From Paracoccus lutimaris (GTDB lineage: Bacteria; Pseudomonadota; Alphaproteobacteria; Rhodobacterales; Rhodobacteraceae), in NCBI RefSeq assembly GCF_003337565.1, contig NZ_QPJL01000002.1:124001-188000 (forward strand): a DNA stretch of 64,000 nucleotides, written 5' to 3'. Numbering within the stretch: position 1 is the first letter of the stretch; the number at the start of each line of letters is the position of its first letter. Position numbers and translations under genes: made by a program. Below are positions 16,953-26,494 of the stretch, piece after piece. The notes beneath the pieces were generated by a model. It had not been told where the DNA came from. It made no database searches and saw nothing but the letters and a program-made list of their open reading frames with translations.

Positions 16953-19001
16953 ATGAGACCGTGCCGCATCCTTTCGCTTGCCAGCGTATCGACGCTTGCC
17001 CTGGCAACCGCGCTTTACGCGCAGGACAGCAACCCGACGCCGGATACCAGTTCGGACACCGTCGTCCTCAACCCGATCACCCTGGTCGCCGACGGTCAGG
17101 AAAACGTCGAGGCCACCGGCGGCGTTGTCGTGTCCGAGGAAGATATCGAGGCGATGCAGCCCGCCGATGTCTCGGAACTGTTCCAGCGCGATTCGGCGGT
17201 GACGGTTTCGGGCGGCGCCGGTCCCTCGAAACGCATCCACGTCTTTGGCATGGAGCAGTCGAACCTTGCCGTCACCGTGGACGGCGTGCCGCAGGGCGTG
17301 ACCAGCTGGCACCATACCGGCTCGAACGTGATCGACCCGGCCTTCCTGAAATCGGTCGAGCTTGAGGCCGGCGCGGCCGCCGCCGATGCGGGTTTTGGCG
17401 CCGCAGCCGGGGCGCTGCGCTATGAAACCGTGGGTGCCAAGGACCTGCTGACCGATGGCCGCAATCAGGGTGGCCGCGTGGCGCTGTCCTATGGCGACAA
17501 TGGCCGCGGCTTCTCGGGCAGCCTTGCCGGCTATGGCGTCTATGAGGGCTTTGACTGGTTCGCCATGATCCACGGCGCCGATGGCGACAATTACGAATCG
17601 GGCGGTGGTCTGGAAATGGACGGTACCGATCCGGCGACGCGCGGCGCGCTGCTCAAGCTGGGTTACGAATTCGACACCCACCGCGTCGAGCTGGCCTATG
17701 AATACAACAAGGACGATGCCGACCGCGTCATCAAGATGAACATGGATCTCTATGGTCCGGGCATCGACCGCGAGGTTTATCCGCTGAAGGTGACGCGCAA
17801 CACGCTGAGCCTGAAATACACCACCACCGCCCCCACCGACAGCTGGGACCCCGAGGCGATGATCTATGTCAGCCGCGATGAATACTGGCGGCCGAACTAT
17901 ATCACCGGCGACCTGATCGATCCGGTCAACGGCTCGGACTTCCCCAATGGCGACATGGATCTGGAAGCCAACAGCGTCGGCGGCGTGATGAAGAACACCT
18001 TCACGCTGGGTCAGGGCAGCATCACCGCCGGTGTGGACTGGCGCCATGACGATTACCGCGTGAACAACTATGGCGACCATTCCGCCACCCGCACGCGCGA
18101 ATTCAACATCGACACCACCCAGATCGGCGCCTTCGTGCAGGGCCGTTTCGAGTTTGAAAACGGCATCGACCTGTCCACCGGCATGCGTCTGGACCACCAC
18201 CGCTACACCGACTGGAACAACGAGGAATACAGCGATTCCGGCGCCAGCGTGAACGCGACCGTCTCATATGAATTCGCTGACGGCTACGAAGTCTTTGCCG
18301 GCGCCTCGCGCACCTGGCTGGGCTATGATCTGGGCGAATACGGCCTTCTGCACGCCCGCAACGACGCCTTTGCCACCGATCCCGACTTCGAGGCGGCCAA
18401 GGCCACCAACGTCAAGCTGGGCCTGAACGCCAACCAGGGCAACTGGACCGGCAACCTGACCTTCTTTGACACCCGTCTGGACGGCCTGGGCGAATATGAC
18501 ACCGAGGCCGGCTATCTGACCAATGCCGACGAATACCGCAGCAAGGGCTTTACCCTGCAAGGCAACTACAGCTGGGGCACGGGCCGCGTCGGTGCCAGCT
18601 TCACCAAGGCCAAGGTCACCCAGAACGGCGACGAAGTCCTGCCGGGCGGCGGCACCGTCATGCCGATCGGCAACATGGCCTCGATCTTCGTCGATCAGGA
18701 AATCCCGCAATACAACCTGAAAGTCGGCGGTACGGTCGAATGGGCTGACAAGCTCTCGAACGAGCTGATGGAGGCCGCGGGCTTTTCCGAGCACAGCTCG
18801 TACACGGTGCTGAACCTCTACGGCGAATGGCGCCCCGAGAACTATGAAAACATCGCCGTTCACCTGAACATCGATAACGTCTTTGACCGCGAATATTACG
18901 AGCGCTCCAGCTATGTGCAGCGCGTGCGCGGCTCGCGTCAGATCGACCCGCTTTACGCGCCGGGCCGCACGGTGACGCTGGGCGTCAAGATGGACTTCTG
19001 A
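16953..19001 (+). CDS. TonB-dependent outer membrane receptor
   Basis: A 682-residue outer membrane active transporter powered by TonB. It has a signal peptide (MRPCRILSLASVSTLALA, then YAQ), a TonB-box-like segment (DTVVLNPITLVA), a plug domain at about residues 55-165 (VSELFQRDSAVTVSGGAGPS, NLAVTVDGVPQG) and a long beta barrel with the usual C-terminal phenylalanine (LGVKMDF). The barrel domain (LNIDNVFDREYYERSSY) is the siderophore/heme class. The substrate cannot be fixed from sequence; an iron chelate or heme is most likely. The ATG at 16953 is preferred to TTG at 16947 because AAGG lies eight bases upstream. No ABC uptake genes are adjacent. Confidence 0.9.
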   Translation: MRPCRILSLASVSTLALATALYAQDSNPTPDTSSDTVVLNPITLVADGQENVEATGGVVVSEEDIEAMQPADVSELFQRDSAVTVSGGAGPSKRIHVFGMEQSNLAVTVDGVPQGVTSWHHTGSNVIDPAFLKSVELEAGAAAADAGFGAAAGALRYETVGAKDLLTDGRNQGGRVALSYGDNGRGFSGSLAGYGVYEGFDWFAMIHGADGDNYESGGGLEMDGTDPATRGALLKLGYEFDTHRVELAYEYNKDDADRVIKMNMDLYGPGIDREVYPLKVTRNTLSLKYTTTAPTDSWDPEAMIYVSRDEYWRPNYITGDLIDPVNGSDFPNGDMDLEANSVGGVMKNTFTLGQGSITAGVDWRHDDYRVNNYGDHSATRTREFNIDTTQIGAFVQGRFEFENGIDLSTGMRLDHHRYTDWNNEEYSDSGASVNATVSYEFADGYEVFAGASRTWLGYDLGEYGLLHARNDAFATDPDFEAAKATNVKLGLNANQGNWTGNLTFFDTRLDGLGEYDTEAGYLTNADEYRSKGFTLQGNYSWGTGRVGASFTKAKVTQNGDEVLPGGGTVMPIGNMASIFVDQEIPQYNLKVGGTVEWADKLSNELMEAAGFSEHSSYTVLNLYGEWRPENYENIAVHLNIDNVFDREYYERSSYVQRVRGSRQIDPLYAPGRTVTLGVKMDF

Positions 19002-19020
19002 TCCAGCCCCGAAATCCCTC

Positions 19021-19054
19021 GGAAAAGGCCCCGCTTGCGGGGCCTTTTCTTTTT
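19021..19054 (+). terminator. Strong intrinsic terminator after the TonB receptor gene
   Basis: A perfect 12-base stem, AAAAGGCCCCGC and GCGGGGCCTTTT, with two unpaired bases between, is followed by CTTTTT. It begins about 20 bases after the stop codon. Confidence 0.9.
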
Positions 19055-19308
19055 GCGCGACCGTTTTTTTTCGGGCGCGGGCCAGATCCGGCAAATACCC
19101 GTCAAGCGTGTATCCGCCGAATAATGCACGAAACAGGCGATGTTTGGCGCAAGATCCGGCCAAAATCGCGCTGCCTGACACCCCGCTGACTTTTCCGATC
19201 AGGTCGCCGTCAGGTCCTTCCATCCAATCTGGCCACTTCGCAACGCAGCGCATTTTCGCCGCACCGTAGCCAACCCGATTTTAACCAATTCAGATCAAGG
19301 ATGACGTT
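19055..19308. other. Non-coding gap between receptor terminator and carbonic anhydrase
   Basis: Together with the terminator this is a 307-base stretch without a gene. I see no supported reading frame, tRNA or known riboswitch. It must contain the carbonic anhydrase promoter, which I could not place with confidence. A T8 run at 19064-19071 is the only low-complexity feature. Confidence 0.6.
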
Positions 19309-20013
19309 ATGCCCGATCTTCATCAACGAATCGCCAGCTTTCGCGGCAATGTCTTTCCCCGGCAGGCGGCGCTGTATCGCCGGCTGGCGCAGGACGGCCA
19401 GCAGCCACAGGCGCTGATGATCTCTTGCGCCGACAGCCGCGTGATGCCCGAGACAATCACCCAGTCCGGCCCGGGCGAGTTGTTCGTCTGCCGCAATGCC
19501 GGCAATATCGTGCCACCGTTTTCCAACATGAATGGCGGCGTGTCCTCGGCCATCGAATATGCGGTGATGGCGCTGAAGGTGCACGACATCATCGTTTGCG
19601 GCCATTCCGAATGCGGCGCGATGAAGGGGCTTTGCTGCCCGCATCTGATCGAGGAAATGCCCAACGTTCAGGCATGGTTGCGCCACAGCCACGCCGCCCG
19701 CTCGGTCGCCACCCAGCTTTATGCGAATGAGCTGGATCAGGACGACATGATCTGCGCTGTCACGCTGGAAAACGTGCTGGTGCAACTCGATCATCTGCGC
19801 ACCCATCCCAGTGTTGCCGCCGGGCTTGCCGCCGGGGAAATCAACCTGCATGGCTGGTTTTTCGACATCAAGACCGGCGGGGTGCTGGTATATGATGGCG
19901 CCAAGGAGCGATTCGTCGAGCCCGAGGCCGATGCCCCCCTGCCCGTCGCCGTCACTGGCCGCAGCAGAGCGTGTATGCCTGTTGCACTGACCAGCGCCAT
20001 GGCGGCGGAGTAA
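19309..20013 (+). CDS. Beta-class carbonic anhydrase
   Basis: Interconverts CO2 and bicarbonate. The 234-residue protein has the beta-class zinc ligands Cys40, His99 and Cys102 (SCADSRVMPE and CGHSECGAM) with the Asp42-Arg44 dyad. AAGGA precedes the ATG at 19309 by seven bases. Four bases separate it from the SulP transporter gene, and the transporter's ribosome binding site overlaps its stop codon, so the two are co-translated. This pairing suggests bicarbonate supply, or pH/CO2 homeostasis, in which the transporter imports bicarbonate and the enzyme equilibrates it. Confidence 0.95.
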   Translation: MPDLHQRIASFRGNVFPRQAALYRRLAQDGQQPQALMISCADSRVMPETITQSGPGELFVCRNAGNIVPPFSNMNGGVSSAIEYAVMALKVHDIIVCGHSECGAMKGLCCPHLIEEMPNVQAWLRHSHAARSVATQLYANELDQDDMICAVTLENVLVQLDHLRTHPSVAAGLAAGEINLHGWFFDIKTGGVLVYDGAKERFVEPEADAPLPVAVTGRSRACMPVALTSAMAAE

Positions 20014-20017
20014 GACG

Positions 20018-21574
20018 ATGCGCAGCATTCTTCCCCGCGATTTCTCGAACGACCTTGCGGCGTCGCTGGTCGTGTTCCTTGTCGCCATGCCGCTGTGCCT
20101 TGGCATCGCGCTGGCCTCGGGTGTGCCGGCCGGGATGGGCCTGATCTCGGGCATCATCGGCGGCATCATCGTCGGCGCACTCTCGGGCTCGCCCATGCAG
20201 GTGACCGGCCCGGCGGCGGGCCTTGCGGTCATCGTCTTTGGCTTTGTCCAGGAACATGGCGTGGCCGCACTGGGTCCGGTTCTGCTGCTGGCCGGGCTGA
20301 TGCAGATCGTCGCCGGCTGCCTGCGTATGGGCAGCTGGTTCCGGCTGATCTCGCCCGCCGTGGTGCATGGCATGCTGACCGGGATCGGCGTCCTGATCGT
20401 GCTGGCGCAGATCCATGTGCTGATGGGCAGTACCCCCTCGGCCGGCGCGGTCCAGAACGCCACCGCCATCACCACCAGCCTTGGCCGGGTGCTGGACGAC
20501 CATCTGACCCCGCAGGCGCTGACGCTGATCGTGGGTCTGGCCTCGCTGCTGGCGATGCTGGGCTGGGAACGGTTCCGCCCGCGCCAGCTGCGGCTGCTGC
20601 CCGGCGCGCTGATCGGCGTCGCCACCGGCACGCTGATCACGCTGGTCGCCGGCCTGCCGATCCCGCGGGTCGAACTGCCGGCCTCGATCCTGGGCAATAT
20701 CTCGCTGCCATCAGTCGACAGCTTTGCCGGCCTCCTGCATCCCGATGCGCTGATCGCCGCGGTGATCATCGCAGTCATCGCCAGCGCCGAGACCCTACTT
20801 TCGGCCGCCGCCGTGGACAAACTGCATGACGGCCCACAAACAAAGATGAACAAGGAACTTTGGGCCCAAGGCGTCGGCAACAGCCTGTGCGGGCTTCTGG
20901 GCGGGCTGCCGATCACCGGCGTGATCGTGCGCTCCTCGGCCAATGTGCAGGCCGGCGCCCGCACCCGGGCCTCGACCATCCTGCACGGGGTCTGGATCCT
21001 TGCGCTGGTGGCACTGGCGCCGCAGGTGCTGGGCCTCGTGCCGCTAACGGCGCTGGCCGCCGTGCTGCTGGTCACCGGCTGGCGCCTGATCAACCTGCAT
21101 CACGTCCGCGAACTGTTCAGCCATCACGGCGTCTTTCCGGCCGGTATCTGGGCCGCCACCGTCGTGGTGATCCTGGTCGAGGACCTCCTGATCGGCGTGG
21201 GCGTCGGCCTGGCCCTGTCCCTGATCGAGATCGCGCCGGTCCTGCGCCGCCGCTTCGGCGCCACCTCGCGCGAGGGCAAGGACGATGCGATCGACGTCAA
21301 CCTGCATGGCGCCGCGACCTGCACCCGCGTGCCCAAGCTGCTCAGCACGCTCGAATCGCTGCCCGCCGGCCGCAAGGTCCGTCTGAACGCCCAGCGGCTG
21401 CGCTATATCGACCATACCAGCGCGGAAACCCTCAGCGACTGGGTCAAGCGCGAAACCCGCGCCGGCCGCGCGGTCGAGATCTCGGCCCCCAGCAGCCCTC
21501 GGGTCAGCAAGGTCCTGCACCGCATGGGTGGCGACACGACCCAACCCAATCTGGCCCAACCCGACCCGACCTGA
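20018..21574 (+). CDS. SulP-family anion permease with STAS domain, probable bicarbonate transporter
   Basis: A 518-residue inner membrane permease of the SulP (SLC26) family. It has about ten to twelve membrane segments between residues 12 and 405; the family core is visible in VVFLVAMPLCLGIALASGVP, TGPAAGLAVIVFGF and the conserved ASAETLLSAAAVDKLHDG. A C-terminal STAS domain occupies about 425-510. SulP proteins move sulfate, bicarbonate or dicarboxylates. The tight coupling to carbonic anhydrase, as in other bacteria, favours bicarbonate. A strong terminator closes the two-gene operon. Confidence 0.9.
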   Translation: MRSILPRDFSNDLAASLVVFLVAMPLCLGIALASGVPAGMGLISGIIGGIIVGALSGSPMQVTGPAAGLAVIVFGFVQEHGVAALGPVLLLAGLMQIVAGCLRMGSWFRLISPAVVHGMLTGIGVLIVLAQIHVLMGSTPSAGAVQNATAITTSLGRVLDDHLTPQALTLIVGLASLLAMLGWERFRPRQLRLLPGALIGVATGTLITLVAGLPIPRVELPASILGNISLPSVDSFAGLLHPDALIAAVIIAVIASAETLLSAAAVDKLHDGPQTKMNKELWAQGVGNSLCGLLGGLPITGVIVRSSANVQAGARTRASTILHGVWILALVALAPQVLGLVPLTALAAVLLVTGWRLINLHHVRELFSHHGVFPAGIWAATVVVILVEDLLIGVGVGLALSLIEIAPVLRRRFGATSREGKDDAIDVNLHGAATCTRVPKLLSTLESLPAGRKVRLNAQRLRYIDHTSAETLSDWVKRETRAGRAVEISAPSSPRVSKVLHRMGGDTTQPNLAQPDPT

Positions 21575-21579
21575 CAAAG

Positions 21580-21606
21580 AATGCCCCGGAAAATCCGGGG
21601 CATTTT
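21580..21606. terminator. Bidirectional terminator between SulP gene and purU
   Basis: AATGCCCCGGA and TCCGGGGCATT form an 11-base perfect stem with an AAA loop, followed by T on the plus strand and by T-containing sequence on the minus strand. It ends both the SulP operon and purU. Confidence 0.88.
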
Positions 21607-21626
21607 CACATCTGGTCAGGCCTTTC

Positions 21627-22511
21627 TCAGCCCATGCGCTCGCTGGCATAAGACCCGGGCGAGGCCGGGAACACCACGGTCTTGTTCCCGTTCAGGAACA
21701 CCCGGCGATGGATATGGGCGTGGATGGCGCGGGCCAGAACCTGGCTTTCCACATCGCGGCCCAGACTGACGTAATCCTCGGCCGATTGCGCATGGGTGAC
21801 GCGAACCGTGTCCTGCTCGATGATCGGCCCCTCGTCCAGATCGGCGGTGACGTAATGGCTGGTCGCGCCGATCAGCTTCACACCCCGCTCGAATGCCTGC
21901 TTATAGGGATTCGCCCCCTTGAAGCTCGGCAGGAACGAGTGGTGGATATTGATGATCCGCCCCGACATCTTGCGGCAGAGCTCATCCGACAGAACCTGCA
22001 TATAGCGCGCCAGCACCACCAGCTCGGCCCCCGAATCCTCGACCACCTGCATCAGCTGCGCCTCGGCCTGCGGCTTGTTTTCCTTGGTCACGCGGATGAA
22101 GTGAAAGGGAATGTCCTGATTGACCACCACCTTCTGGTAATCCATGTGATTGCTGATCACCGCCACGATATCGATGGGCAGCGCCCCGATCCGGCTGCGA
22201 TACAGAAGATCGTTCAGGCAATGGCCGAAACGGCTGACCATGATCACGACCTTCATCTTCTCGGCCTCGTCATGGAAAACGTAATCCATGGCAAAATGCG
22301 CGACCTCGGCCGCCATGTCGCGACGCAACTCCTCCAGCCCGACATCCTCCTCGGACAGGAAGCTCACCCGCATGAAGAAACGCCCGGTCTCGATATCGTC
22401 GAATTGCGAGCTGTCGGTGATATTGCAGCCCTTCCCGGCCAGAAACCCGGCCACGGCGGCAACGATCCCCCGGGTCGAGGGGCAGGTGACCGTCAGCGTA
22501 TATTTCTTCAT
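21627..22511 (-). CDS. purU: Formyltetrahydrofolate deformylase
   Basis: PurU hydrolyses 10-formyl-THF to THF and formate, balancing the one-carbon pool. The 294-residue protein has an N-terminal ACT domain at residues 1-80 (MKKYTLTVTCPSTRGIVAAV) and a formyltransferase-fold catalytic domain with IINIHHSFLPSFKGANPYKQ and the catalytic Asp segment TADLDEGPIIEQD. The start at 22511 has GGAGAG five bases upstream; the frame continues to 22562 without a better site. folD lies 94 bases upstream on the same strand, so both genes act on formyl/methenyl folates. Confidence 0.95.
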   Translation of the reverse strand: MKKYTLTVTCPSTRGIVAAVAGFLAGKGCNITDSSQFDDIETGRFFMRVSFLSEEDVGLEELRRDMAAEVAHFAMDYVFHDEAEKMKVVIMVSRFGHCLNDLLYRSRIGALPIDIVAVISNHMDYQKVVVNQDIPFHFIRVTKENKPQAEAQLMQVVEDSGAELVVLARYMQVLSDELCRKMSGRIINIHHSFLPSFKGANPYKQAFERGVKLIGATSHYVTADLDEGPIIEQDTVRVTHAQSAEDYVSLGRDVESQVLARAIHAHIHRRVFLNGNKTVVFPASPGSYASERMG

Positions 22512-22543
22512 CAGGCTCTCCACTGTCAGCCGGGGTCCACCCC

Positions 22544-22598
22544 CCGCTTCTTTCATGTCCAAATATCCTCGGGGGTCCGGGGGTCCGAGGACCCCCGG
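22544..22598. repeat. Dispersed GGATATTTG element with a GC-rich hairpin, between folD and purU
   Basis: On the minus strand the sequence reads GAGGATATTTGGACATGA followed by AAGAAG, preceded by a perfect inverted repeat CCGGGGGTCC-TC-GGACCCCCGG (22577-22598). The AT part matches the arms of the repeat at 8890-8945. I associate this kind of element with Rhodobacteraceae intergenic regions. It may also stop folD transcription. Confidence 0.65.
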
Positions 22599-22604
22599 CT
22601 TCCC

Positions 22605-23495
22605 TCAGACGGTAAATCCTTCCGGCTCGGCCAGCCCGGCCGCGCGGCAGCAGGCGGTCAGCGTATTGGCCAGCAGGCAGGCAATGGTCATCGGCCCGAC
22701 GCCCCCCGGCACCGGCGTGATCGCTCCGGCCACCTCGACGGCGCTGGCGAAATCCACGTCGCCGACCAGCCGGTTCCGGCCATCCTCGGCGATGCGGTTG
22801 ATGCCCACATCGATCACCCTCGCGCCGGGCTTGATCCAGTCGCCGGGGATCATGCGCGGCCGGCCGACCGCCGCGACCAGAATATCGGCGCGCCGGCAGA
22901 TATCGGCCAGATCGCGGGTCCGCGAATGCGCGATGGTCACCGTGCAGCTTTCGCGCAGCAAAAGCTGCGCCATCGGCTTGCCGACGATATTGCTGCGCCC
23001 TACCACGACCGCGTTCAGCCCGGACAGATCGCCCAGCCGGTCGCGCAGCATCATCAGGCAACCCAGCGGCGTGCAGGGCACCATCGCCCTTTGCCCGGTC
23101 CCCAGCAGGCCCACATTCAGGATATGAAACCCGTCCACATCCTTGGCCGGGTCGATGGCATTGATGATTGCATCGCTGTCCATATGCCGGGGCAAGGGCA
23201 GTTGCACCAGAATCCCATGCACGGCCGGATCGGCATTCAGCCGCGCGATCAACGCCAGCAGATCGGCCTGCGCGGTCTCGGCAGGCAGCTTGTGCTCATA
23301 TGAGTTCATCCCCGCCTCGCGGGTCTGGATGCCCTTGTTCCTGACATAAACCTCAGAGGCAGGATCGGTGCCGACCAGAACCACCGCCAGACCGGGGGTG
23401 AGGCCGTGATCCGACTTCAGCCGGGCAACGTGCCCCGCCACATCCGCCCGGACCCGGGCCGCGAAGGCCTTGCCGTCGATGATCTCTGCGCCCAT
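22605..23495 (-). CDS. folD: Methylenetetrahydrofolate dehydrogenase / methenyltetrahydrofolate cyclohydrolase
   Basis: FolD interconverts 5,10-methylene-, methenyl- and 10-formyl-THF with NADP. It has 296 residues; the active-site region is [20 protein letters not shown], the second signature is [13 protein letters not shown], and the NADP-binding segment is [17 protein letters not shown]. The C-terminal [18 protein letters not shown] block is complete. The ATG at 23495 has AAGGAG about nine bases upstream. The gene lies just upstream of purU. Confidence 0.97.
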   Translation of the reverse strand: MGAEIIDGKAFAARVRADVAGHVARLKSDHGLTPGLAVVLVGTDPASEVYVRNKGIQTREAGMNSYEHKLPAETAQADLLALIARLNADPAVHGILVQLPLPRHMDSDAIINAIDPAKDVDGFHILNVGLLGTGQRAMVPCTPLGCLMMLRDRLGDLSGLNAVVVGRSNIVGKPMAQLLLRESCTVTIAHSRTRDLADICRRADILVAAVGRPRMIPGDWIKPGARVIDVGINRIAEDGRNRLVGDVDFASAVEVAGAITPVPGGVGPMTIACLLANTLTACCRAAGLAEPEGFTV

Positions 23496-23725
23496 GCGCC
23501 CGTTCTCCTTCGCTTTCCGCGCCCTGATGGCGGGTGGCATCGACCAGCCGCCAGGCTCGCGGATAGCGCAGGCGCCGGCAGGTGCAAGCCCGCATCACAC
23601 GGACCTGACAGTGCCGGGAACGCCTCTATCCCCGTTACGTCCCTTTTCCAACCGCAGAGCCGCGCGGTCGGGCCATTTTACGACAGACCGGAATGGATTT
23701 GCGACGAAAGCGCACCGTCCCTGCG

Positions 23726-26494
23726 TCAGCCGAACAGGCGGTTTGCGACAGTCGCCGCCCCCACCACCATCAGCCCCAGCGCCACCGCAAGCAGCACCCA
23801 TCGCAGGACCTGCGACAGACCCGCCTGCCCCCGCAAGACGCGCCCCAGCGCATAAAGCAGGATCCACAGACCCAGCGAGACCAGAATCAGCACGCCGCCG
23901 ATCCTGGCAAGTTCCGCCGACACCACCAAAGACAGCAGGATCAGCCCGATCCCTGCCAGCAGCAGCAGAAACAGAAGGCGCTCGGACAGCATCCGCCAAT
24001 AGCTGCCCGGCATGGCAAAATGCGTAAAGCGCGAGACCAGCACCCCGCCGGTGCGCAACCCCGAGGCCGCCCGGGCATTGACCAGACCCAGAAAGCCCTC
24101 ATTGGGCAGATCGCCGATCATGCGCGACAGGATCGCCATGCTGCGGCTGCTCCAGCCGGCGATCTCGGGTGGGCGGGGACCGGATGGTTTGACCTCGGCG
24201 TAATTGCTGCGAAACCGCGCCAGATCCAGCGCCGGCGCATCCGTGACCCCCAGCGCGCCGGCCGCCAGGTTTTCGATGGCGTCGTCGTCGATGGTGGCGT
24301 CGCGCAGTTTGGATTTCAGCAGCGCAAGCCGGCGTCCGCGCCCGGCATCGGGGCCGTATTCCTCGGCCAGAATGGCATCCTGAAGGCGGTCGATCCACAG
24401 CCTGCGATCCGCCTCGGGGCGATGCGGCATCAGGGCCGCAACGATCCGCTCGGCCCCGTCCAGCCGCCCCCACAGGATGTCATGCTCGCGCCAGTCGCGG
24501 TTCAGAAAGCCGCCAAAGGCCCCGACCGCGATCCCGGCCAGCTTGTCGGGCCGGGGGTTCAGCGCGCTGTCCGCCGGGCTGATGCGAAAGACCTGCACCT
24601 CGGCATGTTCGCGCGCCTCGGTGCCCTCAAGAAACGGATAGGTGGTCACATCATGCCAGTGAAAGCCGTCATAGACGGCCTCAAGCTCGGTCAGGTTCAG
24701 GCGCGTCAGCATGGCCCGGATGCGCGCGCTGCTTTGATCGAAGGCCGTGCGCATATCCGCGCCCAGCTGGGCCAGCGCCTTGTCGACCAAGGGCCGGATC
24801 GCCGCGTCCTGATAGACCTCGCGGGCCTTGGCATAGCGCTGGCTCAGCGTCGTCAATTGCATCGCCGCGCCATATTCCGCCGCGATCCTTGCGGTCAGGG
24901 CGCCGATCTCGTCGCGGGTCAGCAGGGTTTCGGCATCCTCGGCCCGGCGCGCGACCAGCCGGCGCATTTCGGCCAGCTCGACCTCGACCTGCCGCCGCGC
25001 ATCGCGCAGGGGCAGAACCGATTCCAGCGGCGCGGCCATCTCGGGGTCGGGATCAAGCTTCGCATCGATGCGGGCACGCAGATGGCTCAGACGGCGCAGC
25101 CGGAAACCGATGTCATAGCGCGACAGGAAGGCGCTTTCCGTTTGCAGCCCCGGCTTGTGATAGGCCGAGAAATGATCGTCTCGCCATGCCCGCAGGATCT
25201 GGCGCAGATACTGCGCCTGATCGGATTCCGGCGTATAATCGGCCAGCCGCGCGACGATGGCGTTCAGGCTGTCGGTCGTGTCATAGACCCGCAGGTGATG
25301 ATACAGCGGATAGCTGCGGCCATACCGCTCTTTCTTGACCTGATCGGCCAGGTCCAGCACCACAAGATTGTCGGGCTTGACCGGCTCATCCATCGGATAG
25401 CCGCGCTTGGGGATCTCGTTCAGGTCGATGGCCCAGCGGGCCTGCAGGGCGCCCAGCCTTTCCAGCCGCGCATTGATGCGGGTGATGGCGCGGATGTCGT
25501 CGCGGATCGCCTCGGTCCGCGGCAGGGTCGAGGCCGCCAGCTTGGCGTTTTGCAGGAAATCCACCGCTTGCGGGCCGGAACCTGCGGTCTTTTCCGCCGG
25601 AAAGGGGTCGACAAAGATCAGCTTGCGTTCGCCCGGCAGGGTGGTCGGGCGAAAGGGGATCAGTTCGATCGCGTGGCTGAAGGGGCGGTTGTCCAGATAG
25701 CCGCCATCGGCGAACTGCCGCTGCTGATAGTCGGGATCATGGCGAAAGAACCGCGCATATTCGGGCTTTTGCTGGGCGCGCGGCATGTCCACAAAGCGCA
25801 TCGGCGGAAACGCCACCGGAAAGGACGAGGTGCAGCGCGCGGCAAAGGCCAGCATGCCGTCATATTCCGGGGCGAAATCGCCCAGCCCTGGACGGCCGCC
25901 GTCATAGGCAAAGTGAAAGACGGTCTTGTGGATCTTTTCATCCAGCCGCGCCCCGGTCAGGTGGATCGGGGTTTGAAGCCCTTGCAGATCGGTCGCGGTC
26001 ACGAACAGGTCGACCATTTCCGACAGCGGCGTGCCATTGCCCTGAATGCCCTCGATCGTGCGCAGCAGCACGTCATACATGTGCCGGCCATCCAGCAGCG
26101 ACTCGGTCCTGCGCCAGCCAAGGGCCGAGATATTGCGGTCGTTCAGCAACTGGCCGATATCGGCATCCTCGGTCCAGGCGCGGCGCAGCACATCCACATC
26201 GGCGCTGCCCATGACCAGCGCCTTGGCCAGCGCCACGCCGTTGATGCCCCCCGCCGACGTGCCCGAAATGATGTCGATGACAAAGCGCTTGCGCCCGCCG
26301 CGCGGTCCGGCCAGTTCGCGCGACAGATCGCGATAGATCCGCTCGCCCGCTGTCAGATCCTCGTCCGGCAGGTCCGAACTGCCGCGCACCATGCGCAACA
26401 GCTCTTGCGCGATGCCGTTCATATAGATCGCCAGCGACACGCCGCCATAAAGAACAACGGCGAAACGCACTTCGCCCGTGGCATCCTCGACCAT
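23726..26494 (-). CDS. Large patatin-like phospholipase with C-terminal membrane segments
   Basis: A 922-residue patatin-related protein (the long DUF3376 type). The N-terminal 300 residues are a patatin lipase: catalytic Ser at about 80 in SGTSAGGINGVALAK and catalytic Asp at about 263 in ADGGYLDNRPF, so the Ser-Asp dyad is intact and lipid acyl hydrolase activity is expected. The middle is a long helical region without recognisable motifs. The last 90 residues hold three hydrophobic segments (RLLFLLLLAGIGLILLSLVV, then IGGVLILVSLGLWILLYALG and VLLAVALGLMVVGAATV), so it is probably anchored in the inner membrane. No toxin-antitoxin, CD-NTase or secretion partner is adjacent, so an anti-phage role is not supported. 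The physiological lipid target is unknown. Confidence 0.88.
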   Translation of the reverse strand: MVEDATGEVRFAVVLYGGVSLAIYMNGIAQELLRMVRGSSDLPDEDLTAGERIYRDLSRELAGPRGGRKRFVIDIISGTSAGGINGVALAKALVMGSADVDVLRRAWTEDADIGQLLNDRNISALGWRRTESLLDGRHMYDVLLRTIEGIQGNGTPLSEMVDLFVTATDLQGLQTPIHLTGARLDEKIHKTVFHFAYDGGRPGLGDFAPEYDGMLAFAARCTSSFPVAFPPMRFVDMPRAQQKPEYARFFRHDPDYQQRQFADGGYLDNRPFSHAIELIPFRPTTLPGERKLIFVDPFPAEKTAGSGPQAVDFLQNAKLAASTLPRTEAIRDDIRAITRINARLERLGALQARWAIDLNEIPKRGYPMDEPVKPDNLVVLDLADQVKKERYGRSYPLYHHLRVYDTTDSLNAIVARLADYTPESDQAQYLRQILRAWRDDHFSAYHKPGLQTESAFLSRYDIGFRLRRLSHLRARIDAKLDPDPEMAAPLESVLPLRDARRQVEVELAEMRRLVARRAEDAETLLTRDEIGALTARIAAEYGAAMQLTTLSQRYAKAREVYQDAAIRPLVDKALAQLGADMRTAFDQSSARIRAMLTRLNLTELEAVYDGFHWHDVTTYPFLEGTEAREHAEVQVFRISPADSALNPRPDKLAGIAVGAFGGFLNRDWREHDILWGRLDGAERIVAALMPHRPEADRRLWIDRLQDAILAEEYGPDAGRGRRLALLKSKLRDATIDDDAIENLAAGALGVTDAPALDLARFRSNYAEVKPSGPRPPEIAGWSSRSMAILSRMIGDLPNEGFLGLVNARAASGLRTGGVLVSRFTHFAMPGSYWRMLSERLLFLLLLAGIGLILLSLVVSAELARIGGVLILVSLGLWILLYALGRVLRGQAGLSQVLRWVLLAVALGLMVVGAATVANRLFG

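Noticed and set aside
16854..18200. 448-residue minus-strand frame opposite the TonB receptor
   Set aside because: Antisense to a beta-barrel gene with a signal peptide, plug and C-terminal Phe; no homology-like features.
19210..21093. 627-residue minus-strand frame over carbonic anhydrase and SulP
   Set aside because: Covers two well-identified plus-strand genes; Ser/Pro/Arg-rich shadow.
23726..26494. Patatin gene as part of an anti-phage (CBASS-like) system
   Set aside because: No cyclase, sensor or accessory gene is adjacent; the neighbours are folD and an alcohol dehydrogenase.
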